64,000 nt of DNA from an uncultured Psychrobacter sp. (GCA_947495055.1 CANLXO010000012.1:47250-111249), one strand, 5' to 3'; positions 52,406 through 61,742 are shown, numbered from the stretch's first letter. Translations and numbers: made by a program. Notes: a model not told the origin generated them from the sequence alone.

Positions 52406-54601
52406 TTATGCCTCCTGATCCATATTGGATTCATCATTTTGGGCAAAGCCGCTATGACGTAGTAGCGCCTCTATATTGGCGCTGCGCCCGCGGAAATTCT
52501 CGAAGTTAGTCTTAGCAGGGAAGCTACCACCAACGGACAAAATAGTCTCGCGGAACGCTTTACCCGTAGCAGGATTAAAGATACCGTCCTCTTCAAACTT
52601 GCTAAAGGCGTCCGCTGACAATAGCTCAGCCCACTTATAAGAGTAGTAGCCCGCCGCGTAACCACCCGCAAAGATATGACTAAAGCCATTGGCAAAACGA
52701 TTGTAATCAGGCGTCTGTGTAATAGCGATGTCACCGCGAACCTCGTTGAGCGTCGCTAAGATACCGTCATAATCAAGCGCTGGCGTATGCGCATGTATCA
52801 ATAAATCAAACAGCGCGAACTCAACCTGACGCAAGGTTTGCATACCGCTTTGGAAGTTTTTCGCCCCAAGTAGGGCATCAAGCTTGTCTTTGGGTAAGGG
52901 CTCGCCTGTATCGACATGACTACTAATGAGCGCGATACCCTCAGAATCCCACGCCCAGTTCTCCATAAATTGACTAGGCAGCTCGACGGCATCCCACTCA
53001 ACGCCGTTGACTCCTGCGACATCGCCGACACTGACTTGCGTGAGCAGATGATGCAAGCCATGACCAAACTCATGAAACAAGGTGAGCACTTCGTTGTGCG
53101 TGAGCAGGCTTGGCTTACCGCCGAGCGCTGGCGTGAAGTTACCTACCATAAAGCAGACCGGTAACTGCTCATATCCTTGCTCGTCATGACTATAGCGAGA
53201 CTGAAAGCCGCTCATCCAAGCGCCGCCACGTTTACCGCTACGAGCAAATAAGTCAAAGTAAAAGCCGCCAACTAAGCGATCATCGTTATCGAACAATTGA
53301 TAAAAACGCACATCGTCATGCCAGCGCGAGGCTGCAGTAGCGTCACTTATCGTGGCATAAATCTCTTGCTCTTTGACTGTAATACCGTACAAGCGCTCTA
53401 CGATAGCAAACAGTCCATCGATGACTTTTGGTAGAGGGAAGTACGGGCGTATCTCCTCTTGCGAGAGACTAAATTTATCTTGCTTAAGCTTTTCTGCGAT
53501 ATAAGCGTTGTCCCAAGGTTGCAAATCAGTGATGCCATAATTACGAGCGCAATCTTGCAACTGCGCCAGATCCTGCTTGGCAGTTGGCGTCGCCTGCTTG
53601 GCTAAATTGCGCAAAAAGGTCTCAACCTCTGCCACGCTGCCCGCCATTTTGGTCGATAGCGAGACCTCAGCATAATGGTTAAAGCCTAGTAGCTCAGCTT
53701 TTTGCTGGCGCAATGTGAGTATCTGACTCATCACCTCAGCATTGTTCAGCGAGTCGCCGTCTTTGTTGGTATGAGTATCGAACTCGGAGGCGCGAGTGAC
53801 GTAAGCGCGGTACAGCTCGGCGCGCAAATCACGATTATCGGCGTGCGTCATAATTGCCAGATACACAGGAATATTAAGCGTCGCCACATAATAAGGCGTT
53901 GGTAGTGCGTTGACATCCTCTTGCGTCAAGCGACCCGCTTCTAACTCGTTTGCTTTAAACTGCTCGCCGGCATCTGCAAGTAAGGACAATCCGCTATCGG
54001 TCAAGCCTGCTAATTGCTCTGCGCTCAGCGGTAGCGCGTATGCTTGAGTGGCGTCCAAGATATGATCTGAGAATGTCGCTGATAGCGTGGATAGCTCGCT
54101 TTGAATAGCGGCGAACCTCTCTTGCTCAGCTTTTGGTAGCGCCACACCTGATAGCTCAAATCGGCGTACGGCAAGCTCAATGGCGCGGCGGCGTGCAGGC
54201 TCTAACTCTGCAAAAAACGTCTCATCATCGATAATAGCTTGATAGCGATCAAATAGCGGCTGATGCTGGCCTACGCGCGTGCCATAAGCTGAGAGCTTAG
54301 GCAGTAGCTCATGATGTACATGACGAATCTCATCATTACTCATCACGCCGTTCAAGTGCGAGAGCACGCCCCAGCTACGATCTAAGCTTAAATTAATATG
54401 ATCAAATTCTAGGACGTCACGTAGCGCAATATCTGCACTAATAGGGGTAAAGTCTTTATCTTGAAAACTTGTCAAGGTATCCAAAAAATCATTGGCTTGC
54501 TCTATCGCTTGATTGACTTGCGCCTGTAGCGTTGTAGGAGAAGCATCCAAAAAGTTGACAAGGTTTAATCTAGGGTCTAAAGCACTCATAAGGGTATCCA
54601 T
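52406..54601 (-). CDS. prlC: oligopeptidase A (M3 family)
   Basis: About 731 residues from the ATG at 54601. A cytosolic zinc metallopeptidase that degrades signal and other short peptides. The M3 active site is LFHEFGHGLHHLLT (HExxH), followed by NGVEWDAVELPSQFMENW with the third ligand Glu. Further downstream, GYAAGYYSYKWAELLSADAF is the conserved C-terminal segment. Alternative starts are an ATG at 54589 and a TTG at 54634; no start has a strong Shine-Dalgarno. It overlaps in function with yheV as an operon partner. Confidence 0.95.
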   Translation of the reverse strand: MDTLMSALDPRLNLVNFLDASPTTLQAQVNQAIEQANDFLDTLTSFQDKDFTPISADIALRDVLEFDHINLSLDRSWGVLSHLNGVMSNDEIRHVHHELLPKLSAYGTRVGQHQPLFDRYQAIIDDETFFAELEPARRRAIELAVRRFELSGVALPKAEQERFAAIQSELSTLSATFSDHILDATQAYALPLSAEQLAGLTDSGLSLLADAGEQFKANELEAGRLTQEDVNALPTPYYVATLNIPVYLAIMTHADNRDLRAELYRAYVTRASEFDTHTNKDGDSLNNAEVMSQILTLRQQKAELLGFNHYAEVSLSTKMAGSVAEVETFLRNLAKQATPTAKQDLAQLQDCARNYGITDLQPWDNAYIAEKLKQDKFSLSQEEIRPYFPLPKVIDGLFAIVERLYGITVKEQEIYATISDATAASRWHDDVRFYQLFDNDDRLVGGFYFDLFARSGKRGGAWMSGFQSRYSHDEQGYEQLPVCFMVGNFTPALGGKPSLLTHNEVLTLFHEFGHGLHHLLTQVSVGDVAGVNGVEWDAVELPSQFMENWAWDSEGIALISSHVDTGEPLPKDKLDALLGAKNFQSGMQTLRQVEFALFDLLIHAHTPALDYDGILATLNEVRGDIAITQTPDYNRFANGFSHIFAGGYAAGYYSYKWAELLSADAFSKFEEDGIFNPATGKAFRETILSVGGSFPAKTNFENFRGRSANIEALLRHSGFAQNDESNMDQEA

Positions 54602-55009
54602 TTGACTGAGATCATTATTATGATAAGTATTCAATAAGGTTATATGGATTAAAGATGGGTATGTCTTGACAAAAATACAAGCTGCTAGCGATTAGTGATG
54701 AGCAATACAATCTGACGCACTTAGACATAAGCTTAAAATAGGCGCAGAACAGTATCTTGCATTTATTGCTATTGCTTACAAAGCGTCATCATTTGCTTGC
54801 AAACTAATCATACATCTGTGAAGGCGGTCTGTTAGTATCAAAGGTGGTACTAAGAAAAACATATGACTAAAAGTACTAATACAGGTGCCTATTCACCGTT
54901 ATCCGCTAGATAGTGTCAGATTAAGATGACGACCATTTATAGTGGTAATGCTTTAATAGAGTACCAATACAAAAGGTTTATTAACGATAATAAAATAAGG
55001 AATGCATCT
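54602..55009. other. intergenic region, divergent prlC / baeRF gene
   Basis: About 400 bp with no gene other than the possible upstream ATG at 54926, which would extend the baeRF frame. No repeat or promoter of certain identity was seen. Confidence 0.4.
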
Positions 55010-56122
55010 ATGAAAGCAACACTTAAGAGTTTACGTGAGACCAAAGCCAATCCAGCCGTGAGTATTTTTGTTAAGACCCACCGCGAGCATCCTGCCAATG
55101 AGCAAGATCCTATCGCCCTCAAAAACCAATTAAAAGTTGCAGAAGAGCGCTTAAACAATGAGTACGATAAGCACACAGCGACCACGATCATGGATAGTAT
55201 CCATGCAAAAACCAATGATCTTAATCATAACTATAATCTAGATACTCTCGCTATTTTTGCTAGCGTCGATGATGTGCAGCTCATCCGTATGCCGCTTGAC
55301 ACTACAGAGCGCGTGGTGATCTCAGACAGCTTTGCAACGCGTGACTTGGTTCGTGATATGGCAAGCGCAGTACACTTTTATACCGTTGTGTTGACTCGTG
55401 ATGTCGCGCGCTTAATCGAGGCGTCAAATGATCGCGTCGTTGCTGAGTTTGATAAAGATGATGACAAGCAAAACAATATGGAAAACATTGCCTTTCCTGT
55501 CGAAAACAATGGCTTATATACCACCAGTGATGGCGGCTCAGATCGCTCGGCGAATAACGAGAGCAGTCATCTAAAAGAGTTCTTTAACCAAGTGGACAAG
55601 AGCGTGCAAGAGCTATGGGGTGAGCACAAATTACCACTCGTTATCGTCGGCGATGCCAAAAATATCGGCTACTATAAAGAAGTTTGCGATCGTCCAGACA
55701 ACATTATCGCTACGGTCTCCAACGTGACTAATCTAGATGATGGCGGCGCGCAGCATATCGTTGATGGCGTTCAAGAGGCAGTAGAAGAGTATCGCTCATC
55801 ACTACATCAAGAGGCGATGGGTGAGATTGACAAAGCTCGCGGCGCTGAGATGCTACGTACTGACTTGCAAGAAGTCTATCGCGGCGCGTTCCAAGGCGCA
55901 GGCGAGACGCTATATGTACGTCGTTGGTACATCCAACCTGCCAAAATCGATGAAAAAGCGCAGACGCTAACGGTAGTTGACGACGCAGCTGGCGAAGGCG
56001 TTACTGATGACGCTATCGGCGTGATTATTGAGCATGTCATTCACAATGGCGGCGACGTGGTGTTCTTGCCTGAGGAGATCATGGGCGAAGATCAACCGAT
56101 TGCTCTGGTCACCCGTTATTGA
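55010..56122 (+). CDS. baeRF family protein (bacterial eRF1-like)
   Basis: 370 residues from the ATG at 55010 (AAGGA nine bases upstream); the frame also has an ATG at 54926. The N-terminal region matches the baeRF family-3 pattern: VSIFVKTHREHPANEQDPIALKNQLKVAEERL (in parts) and the LDTLAIFASVDDVQLIRMPL segment, then FYTVVLTRDVARLIEA. It ends with an eRF1 domain-3-like region (VRRWYIQPAKID near the end). These proteins are bacterial homologues of archaeo-eukaryotic release factor domains, described as possible ribosome-rescue factors with unproven function. The motif residues for stop-codon reading are not present. A terminator follows, separating it from the GST-like gene. Confidence 0.85.
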   Translation: MKATLKSLRETKANPAVSIFVKTHREHPANEQDPIALKNQLKVAEERLNNEYDKHTATTIMDSIHAKTNDLNHNYNLDTLAIFASVDDVQLIRMPLDTTERVVISDSFATRDLVRDMASAVHFYTVVLTRDVARLIEASNDRVVAEFDKDDDKQNNMENIAFPVENNGLYTTSDGGSDRSANNESSHLKEFFNQVDKSVQELWGEHKLPLVIVGDAKNIGYYKEVCDRPDNIIATVSNVTNLDDGGAQHIVDGVQEAVEEYRSSLHQEAMGEIDKARGAEMLRTDLQEVYRGAFQGAGETLYVRRWYIQPAKIDEKAQTLTVVDDAAGEGVTDDAIGVIIEHVIHNGGDVVFLPEEIMGEDQPIALVTRY

Positions 56123-56168
56123 TATAGCACTTGGTCATATAACTAAGTATCATAAAAGTACAATAAAG

Positions 56169-56202
56169 GAGCATTGGTTCATAACGAGTCAATGCTCTTT
56201 TT
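56169..56202 (+). terminator. terminator after the baeRF gene
   Basis: GAGCATTG (56169-56176) and CAATGCTC (56190-56197), perfect 8-bp stem, then TTTTT. It covers the upstream part of the reading frame of the next gene, supporting its later start. Confidence 0.88.
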
Positions 56203-56224
56203 ACATCACAATAAGGCATCCACG

Positions 56225-57037
56225 ATGATTATCCCAAACACACCCCTTGGACATACGATAAAAAGCTTGCAAGCAACGACGACTATGCTGTTGCGCGGTG
56301 CTCGTGGCAATATGGGCACGCCCAAGCCTATGCAGCCTGAAAAAATGCTGGTGCTCTATGAGCATGAGGCCTGTCCCTATTCGCGCCGTGTACGTGAGGT
56401 CATGACCCATCTTAATTTAGACTTTGAGAGTCGTCCCAGTCCGCACAAAGGCCACGTTTACCGCGATGAGCTTACAAAACTGGCTGGTAAAGCGCAAGTA
56501 CCGTTTTTGATTGATGATAACCAAGACGTCAAATTATTTGACTCACAAGCGATTATCGATCATCTATTCGCGCATTATTCCAAAAAAGGCACAACCCCTA
56601 GCAAGTATCAAAGAGCCCAAGATGATGACAACGCCACCCTTGTCAATAAAGCGGCAAGTGTGGCCTCTATGATGCGCGGCGTAAAAGCCGACCACCCCAA
56701 AAAGAATGACGCACGCGGTAAACCTGATGAGCCCCTACATTTATATGGGTTTGAGGCCAGTCCCTTTTGCCGATTGGTGCGTGAAAAACTCAGCGAGCTT
56801 GAAGTCGGTTATATTAACCATAGCGTCGCTCGCGAGCAGATTCAAGACATTGGCGGCTTTGGCGTTCGACTCAACGTAGGGGAGTACCAGCCTGTTAAAG
56901 GCGGTAAGCGTGAGCGCCTAATGACTGAAGTTATGAACGGTAAGCTCCAATTTCCTTATCTAGTAGATCCTAATACCGATACGCAAATGTATGAGTCCAA
57001 AGACATTATCAATTATTTAGATGAGCACTATGGGTAG
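56225..57037 (+). CDS. tandem GST-N / glutaredoxin-like protein
   Basis: About 271 residues from the ATG at 56225 (AAGGC upstream; the frame opens earlier inside the terminator). Two thioredoxin-fold GST N-terminal domains in a row: the first with LYEHEACPYSRRVREVM (CPYS) and LDSQAIIDHL-like LFDSQAIIDHL, the second with LYGFEASPFCRLVREKL (SPFC) and YESKDIINYLDEHYG. So the first keeps a CxxS redox pair, the second has only the C-terminal Cys. A His-, Lys- and Asp-rich linker joins them. No GST C-terminal helical domain. A role in glutathione-linked redox or detoxification is inferred from gshA in this genome. Confidence 0.85.
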   Translation: MIIPNTPLGHTIKSLQATTTMLLRGARGNMGTPKPMQPEKMLVLYEHEACPYSRRVREVMTHLNLDFESRPSPHKGHVYRDELTKLAGKAQVPFLIDDNQDVKLFDSQAIIDHLFAHYSKKGTTPSKYQRAQDDDNATLVNKAASVASMMRGVKADHPKKNDARGKPDEPLHLYGFEASPFCRLVREKLSELEVGYINHSVAREQIQDIGGFGVRLNVGEYQPVKGGKRERLMTEVMNGKLQFPYLVDPNTDTQMYESKDIINYLDEHYG

Positions 57038-57189
57038 TTGGTCTGTTGATCTTAGCTGAGTACGCTGCTCCAGCGCTTTGATAAACTACCATAATGATTA
57101 TCTGCTACTATTCATCATAAGTTTGCTAATTATTTTGATTACGACTAAACGATCAAACCCAATTTTTCTATCTTAAAAATGATAATTCT

Positions 57190-57945
57190 ATGACCACTAA
57201 ATCTTTTGTATTAACCAGCTATAACATTCATAAAGGCATGTCGCCGATGAATCGGCAAGTCAAGATGCAGGGTATTGCGCAGGCGCTCGATACTATACGT
57301 GCAGATGTAATTTGCTTGCAAGAAGTGCAAGGTCAAAACCTAAAACGCAACTTGCAGTACAACGAGTACCCTGATCAATCGCAGCACGAATGGTTCGGAG
57401 AATATCTGCAATTTCAGAATAGCTATGGCAAAAACTCCGAGTACCAAAACGGTCATCACGGCAATGCAGTACTAAGCCGGTTCCCGTTAGATCCCAAACA
57501 CAATGTCAATATTACCGTCAATAAGCTTGAGCAGCGCGGCGTATTGCACTGCGAAGTTCAACCCATTGGCTGGGATATCCCTGTCGTTATCTTGTGCGCG
57601 CATCTCAATCTATTTGAGCGCGACCGTATCAAGCAGTACGAGGCGATCAGCGACTACGTGCGTAACGAGATTGCTCCTGATCAGCCACTGATATTGGCAG
57701 GTGATTTTAATGATTGGAAAAAGATGTCTTGTGATAAATTGGCGACCAATCTCGGTATGACCGAGGCTCTGCGGTGCTGTCATGGCAAGCTATTACCGAC
57801 GTTCCCAGCTAAATTGCCTGTACTCAGCTTAGACCGTATCTACGTGCGCAATCTGACGATTAAGGATGCTTGGGTACATACGGGCAAGCCGTGGTCGACG
57901 CTATCAGATCATCTACCGATTAGTGCAGAGCTGGTGTTGGCTTAG
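57190..57945 (+). CDS. endonuclease/exonuclease/phosphatase (EEP) family protein
   Basis: 251 residues. The EEP fold of AP endonucleases, sphingomyelinases and similar metal-dependent hydrolases: LTSYNIHKGMSPMNRQVKMQGIAQALDTIRADVICLQEVQ (in parts, with the Asn and the Glu of motif LQE), CAHLNLFERDRIKQ, LILAGDFNDWKK (catalytic Asp/Asn) and LSDHLPISAEL (the final Asp-His). All key residues are present, so it is probably active. It lacks a signal peptide and is likely cytoplasmic; the substrate (DNA, phosphodiester or lipid) is not readable. A YbhP-like type is the nearest match I can name. Confidence 0.88.
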   Translation: MTTKSFVLTSYNIHKGMSPMNRQVKMQGIAQALDTIRADVICLQEVQGQNLKRNLQYNEYPDQSQHEWFGEYLQFQNSYGKNSEYQNGHHGNAVLSRFPLDPKHNVNITVNKLEQRGVLHCEVQPIGWDIPVVILCAHLNLFERDRIKQYEAISDYVRNEIAPDQPLILAGDFNDWKKMSCDKLATNLGMTEALRCCHGKLLPTFPAKLPVLSLDRIYVRNLTIKDAWVHTGKPWSTLSDHLPISAELVLA

Positions 57946-57984
57946 CTTGATTACTTTTAAACCATCGAAAAGGAAGACGCAATC

Positions 57985-58977
57985 ATGTCTACGCACGCTA
58001 TACCAAAAGACCAGCACGCTGTACTGATCAGTAAATTTGGTACGCCTGAGGTCATGCGCTACGAAGGTGGCGTTCAAGTCCCTGACATTGGTGATAACCA
58101 AGTACTGATAAAGGTCGCGTATGCAGGTATCAATCCTGTCGATTACAAGACTCGTCAAGGCAAAGGCTGGGGCGCAGACAATATTCAAAAACAGTATTTC
58201 GATAAAGGGTGGTCTGCCATTTTAGGCTTTGACGTCGCAGGTATAGTCGTCAAAAGCAGTAGTGATGATTTTGCTATCGGTGATAAGGTTGCTGCGCTTA
58301 GCTTCAATGGACAGTGCTATGCCGAGTACGTGGCGGTTGAGGCAGGGCTACTTGCTAAAGTGCCCAAGACTGTTAGCTTAGAGCAGGCAGGGGCGGTGCC
58401 TTGTGTCGGTCAAACAGCATTACAGTTCATTGATTTTGCCGATATAAAAGCAGGTGAGCACGTCGTTATGAATGCCCCTGCTGGCGGCGTTGGGCAATTG
58501 GTCGTGCAACTGTTGATGGACAAAGTGGCGACGATGGGCATCAAAGTTACCGTGATCTGCTCACCTGATAAGTACGACAAAATCTCAGGTTTGATCGATA
58601 GAAACCAGCTAGCGGGCTGGATTGACTATACTAAAGACGATAATTTCCCTAACTTACAAGCGGATGTGTTGCTAGATTTGGTCGGTGATGAGGCTGGCGT
58701 GCGCGCGCTGAGCGTACTGAAACCTCGCGCGCGCGTCTTCGTGCTACCGACGATTTGGGTGGATAAGCTTAAAGAGGCAGGTAGTGACAAAAACCTAAGC
58801 GTAGAGGGCTATGCAGTCAAGCCCAATGGTCAAGACATGACGCGCGTGCTTAAGTGTCTTGCTGATAGCAAGCTGACGCTACAGATTCAGCAGGTTTATC
58901 CTTTAGCACAGGTAGTCGCCGCTCACACTGATCTGCAAAAGGGCGACGCCTTTGGCAAATTGGTACTTGCCGTATAA
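57985..58977 (+). CDS. zinc-type alcohol dehydrogenase-like (MDR) oxidoreductase
   Basis: 330 residues of the medium-chain dehydrogenase/reductase superfamily, quinone-oxidoreductase-like. The N-terminal GroES-like domain has VAYAGINPVDYKTRQGKG and DVAGIVVKSSSDDFAIGDKVAA (in parts). The Rossmann nucleotide site is APAGGVGQLVVQLL. The zinc-ligand Cys/His set of true alcohol dehydrogenases is not evident, which fits NADPH-dependent quinone or enone reductases. AAAGGAAG precedes the ATG. The substrate is unknown. It is 39 bp after the EEP gene and may share its transcript. Confidence 0.9.
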   Translation: MSTHAIPKDQHAVLISKFGTPEVMRYEGGVQVPDIGDNQVLIKVAYAGINPVDYKTRQGKGWGADNIQKQYFDKGWSAILGFDVAGIVVKSSSDDFAIGDKVAALSFNGQCYAEYVAVEAGLLAKVPKTVSLEQAGAVPCVGQTALQFIDFADIKAGEHVVMNAPAGGVGQLVVQLLMDKVATMGIKVTVICSPDKYDKISGLIDRNQLAGWIDYTKDDNFPNLQADVLLDLVGDEAGVRALSVLKPRARVFVLPTIWVDKLKEAGSDKNLSVEGYAVKPNGQDMTRVLKCLADSKLTLQIQQVYPLAQVVAAHTDLQKGDAFGKLVLAV

Positions 58978-59150
58978 GTTACCTTTATACTACCTATCCG
59001 TGTTTATCCTTACAAAACCAATGCGTGTAAGCCGCTATAGTATTCATACCGCGGCCTTTATTGATCGCTTCTAAAAGCGGCTGGTTTGAATGTTTGGTTC
59101 TCAGCCGCCTAGCTTTTAATTACCACATAATCATTATTAAGGATAAAAAA

Positions 59151-60032
59151 ATGACCGATGCAAAGGATAATGCAAATAGCGACACTAGTAATAACACCAA
59201 AAGTCACGGCAGAGGTAACGTTTATGCTGCTCAAGTACGCCAAGAGATAGAGGCATGGAAAAACCCTGATCAAAATATAATAGATAAAACCTTTGCAGCT
59301 TTAAGTGCGCCAATAGACAAGGCAGGTGATGCGCTAATGAACGCGCCGCAATTAGGCGAGACGCTCAAGCAAGCGACGCAAAAAGCCATTGTAACTCTAA
59401 GCGATGCAGCAAACTGGACGCTAGATACCCAAGATGCTATAGAGGCTTATCGCAATACGCTGGGCAATAGTGACTCGGTCAAATCTTTCGATGACATTGC
59501 AAGCTTAGATATCGCGGATGTTGATGAGCAAGTGACATTATTTAAGAGCAAATACGTAGCACTGACAAGTGCACAAGGCGTAGCGACAGGAATGGCGGGC
59601 TGGGCGGGTATCAGTGTTGACGTGATGGGACTAATCACCGCCAATCTGCGCGCTATCGGTGAGTATGCTACTTATTATGGTTTTGATATGAGTCAAAAAG
59701 GCGAACAGCTATTTGCCATGTCACTGCTAGCAGTTGCGACTTCTGCGTCTGCTGATGAGCGTAAAGCGGCGCTTGAGGATACGGCAAGCTTAACTCAAGA
59801 CCCTGAGACTAAGGCATTTAATAAAATAAATGAAGAGCTAATGTCGCGAATACTTAGACAGACGGCAACCAAAGTGGCGACCAATATGGTCAAAACCAAA
59901 GCGGCGCAGATTATTCCTGCGGTAGGCGCTGTGGTCGCAGGCGGCGTCAATGCCAATTATACGGCAAGTGTGTGTGAAGCGGCGTATCAGTGCTACCGCG
60001 AGCGTTTTTTAGATCGTCAAGAGTCAACCTAA
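59151..60032 (+). CDS. EcsC family protein
   Basis: 293 residues from the ATG at 59151 (AAGGAT seven bases upstream; the frame opens earlier at 59061 without merit). The EcsC pattern is visible: an Ala-rich helical first half, then TSAQGVATGMAGWAGISVDVMGLITANLRAIGEYATYYGFD (in parts) and, near the end, TKAAQIIPAVGAVVAGGVNANYTASVCEAAY (in parts). EcsC in Bacillus is a product of the ecs ABC locus with unclear function. No ecsA/ecsB genes are near. Its stop overlaps the alkB-like stop by four bases. Confidence 0.88.
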   Translation: MTDAKDNANSDTSNNTKSHGRGNVYAAQVRQEIEAWKNPDQNIIDKTFAALSAPIDKAGDALMNAPQLGETLKQATQKAIVTLSDAANWTLDTQDAIEAYRNTLGNSDSVKSFDDIASLDIADVDEQVTLFKSKYVALTSAQGVATGMAGWAGISVDVMGLITANLRAIGEYATYYGFDMSQKGEQLFAMSLLAVATSASADERKAALEDTASLTQDPETKAFNKINEELMSRILRQTATKVATNMVKTKAAQIIPAVGAVVAGGVNANYTASVCEAAYQCYRERFLDRQEST

Positions 60033-60658
60033 ACGAGCATACGCCGAAAGGTTAAGCTGATACGGCCCGAATCAACAGTTGTGGTCTTGGTAATGCTATG
60101 CTTCCAAAACGTTTGCGTATCCCCACGCATGACAAGCAGCTGACCTGACTTAAGATAGAGCGCAGCTTTGACAGGCTTGTTTTGGTGTCTAATAGTTTTG
60201 TGTTTAAAGACAAACTTGCGTGTGGCGCCCAAAGACAGCGCTGCAATAACAGGACGATCGCCTAGCTCCTTTTCATCGTCAGCATGGTAGCCCATACCCT
60301 CAGCTCCTGACGGATAATAGTTAAGCAAGCAGGAGTTAAAATTGGCCTTAATACCTCGCGCTAGTAGTAATTTCTCGATAAGTTGTTTCACATGAAACAC
60401 AGCGTCTGACCAAGGAATGCTCGAATGCGTATGGCCTGAATAGCGATAGCTTGTGCTGTCGTCACCCATCCAGACAATTTTGCGGCTAGTGATATGTGTC
60501 TTGCCAAACAAAGTCACACGATCAGATTGCCAAGGCAGGTCAGCCAACAAAGCTTCGTATAATGCATTAGCGTCCTCAATCACCACACCAAAATCATTTA
60601 AAATACCATCACAGGGTAGTAAATTGTGCTGAGGGGTGAGCGGGAACAAATCAGTCAT
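60029..60658 (-). CDS. AlkB-like 2-oxoglutarate/Fe(II) dioxygenase
   Basis: 209 residues. The AlkB family removes alkyl groups from DNA or RNA bases by oxidation. Iron ligands are His125 and Asp127 in GMGYHADDEKELG plus His187 in WKHSIT; the oxoglutarate-binding Arg199 and substrate Arg205 lie in DSGRISLTFRR. The NYYPSGAEGMGYH and LSLGATRKFVFK stretches are family signatures. Bacterial members of this size resemble ALKBH2/3 more than E. coli AlkB. A parS-like site lies in the coding region. Convergent with the EcsC gene by four bases. Confidence 0.9.
   Translation of the reverse strand: MTDLFPLTPQHNLLPCDGILNDFGVVIEDANALYEALLADLPWQSDRVTLFGKTHITSRKIVWMGDDSTSYRYSGHTHSSIPWSDAVFHVKQLIEKLLLARGIKANFNSCLLNYYPSGAEGMGYHADDEKELGDRPVIAALSLGATRKFVFKHKTIRHQNKPVKAALYLKSGQLLVMRGDTQTFWKHSITKTTTVDSGRISLTFRRMLV
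60384..60399. promoter_or_regulatory. near-parS site inside the alkB-like gene
   Basis: TGTTTCACATGAAACA differs from the parS consensus TGTTTCACGTGAAACA by one base at the centre. It is 54 kb from the stronger site at 6400. A chance hit at this level in 64 kb is not impossible, but two such sites in one window are unlikely. Confidence 0.5.
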
Positions 60659-60685
60659 AGGGCATCTAGAGTCAGTCCATTGTAA

Positions 60686-60760
60686 GCGTAACTGATATTA
60701 ATTTTGCGCAGCCTCTGGCTGCAACGACACAGCACGCAAGAAAAATTGATATCAGTTGCG
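60686..60760. repeat. imperfect long inverted repeat
   Basis: GCGTAACTGATATTAATTTT (60686-60705) has its complement in AAAAATTGATATCAGTTGCG (60741-60760), with a few mismatches. The centre holds a CAGCC/GGCTG hairpin (60709-60721). It lies between the alkB-like gene and the hydrolase gene. Confidence 0.7.
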
Positions 60761-60817
60761 CGTTAAAATTAAATGTATCTGTTTTATTTAGTATACCCTC
60801 TAGATTAAAGATGTTGT

Positions 60818-61696
60818 TTACTTGTCATTGAAGTCTTTTAGGATGAGCTTAGCGCATTCTTCTGGCGCTTCTACAGGGAGTAGATGTCCATTTTCAGGCA
60901 TAACGATCAGCTGATCTGCAGGGACGAATTTTTGCCAATTTTTGCGGACTTGATCGTTAATAAAAATAGTGGGTTTACCGATAATTAAGGTATAAGGAAC
61001 GGTGGTCTTTTTTAGGGCGTCGTCGATATAGGGTATGCCAAAATAGCTTGCCAATTCTTGCTTTGGACTAAAAATAAAGCGGTAACTGCCATCGTCTTGC
61101 TGCTCAAGGCTTTGCTCAGCAAAGAGGTGCAAGTGCTCGTCTGAGATACGACGATAGGCATTTTTGCTACGTAAGTTATCATAAAGCTCTGCTACACTTG
61201 ACCAAATATTTTGTTTATTCAGCGCGCTTTTAAAGGGTTCTCGAGTGAGCAGAACCTTACGAGGAATGAGCTTGTATAGCCTTGCTTGGCGTTTTGTAAA
61301 AGTCACAGGCTCAATTAAATATATCTTTGAGAACAGATCAGGACGTTTAGCCGCTGCCATCGCGGTCGCAGTCGCGCCTTGTGAATGACCGATACCGACT
61401 ACAGGCTTATCTTGCGTCTGCTCCAAAAACTTAATAAGAAGATCGGCATCCTGCTGGCGAGTCAACACTTTTGCCTTTGGCTTATCATACCAATAGCCGC
61501 GCATAGCCAGCGCGCTGATATCAAAATCTGTGGAAAGCTGGGTGAGCAGCGGTTTGTAATTACCGACAGTAAAGCCATTACCGCCATAAAAATGAGCAGG
61601 CGCGCGCTTAGTATTTGTATGTGCGCCAAGAGTACTTAAATCGTAATACCGCGCTTTTTTCTTTTTGAGGGTAATCGGTTTGGCAAAATCTTGCAT
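60818..61696 (-). CDS. alpha/beta hydrolase
   Basis: 292 residues, alpha/beta hydrolase fold. The nucleophile elbow is VGIGHSQGATATAMAAA (Ser in GHSQG); an oxyanion-type FYGGNGFTVGNYKPLLTQL segment lies early, and a late Asn-Gly-His (MPENGHLLPVEAP) provides the catalytic His. AAGGATAG precedes the ATG. The substrate cannot be named; lipase, esterase or lactonase functions are possible. It is 46 bp downstream of the ABC exporter gene and may be co-transcribed with it. Confidence 0.85.
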   Translation of the reverse strand: MQDFAKPITLKKKKARYYDLSTLGAHTNTKRAPAHFYGGNGFTVGNYKPLLTQLSTDFDISALAMRGYWYDKPKAKVLTRQQDADLLIKFLEQTQDKPVVGIGHSQGATATAMAAAKRPDLFSKIYLIEPVTFTKRQARLYKLIPRKVLLTREPFKSALNKQNIWSSVAELYDNLRSKNAYRRISDEHLHLFAEQSLEQQDDGSYRFIFSPKQELASYFGIPYIDDALKKTTVPYTLIIGKPTIFINDQVRKNWQKFVPADQLIVMPENGHLLPVEAPEECAKLILKDFNDK

Positions 61697-61742
61697 GACA
61701 GTACTATCCTTATACTTTGTATTCGTTTAACTTTATAATGGT

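Noticed and set aside
54863-54913. 16-codon micro-ORF upstream of the baeRF gene
   Set aside because: No ribosome-binding site and no supporting context.
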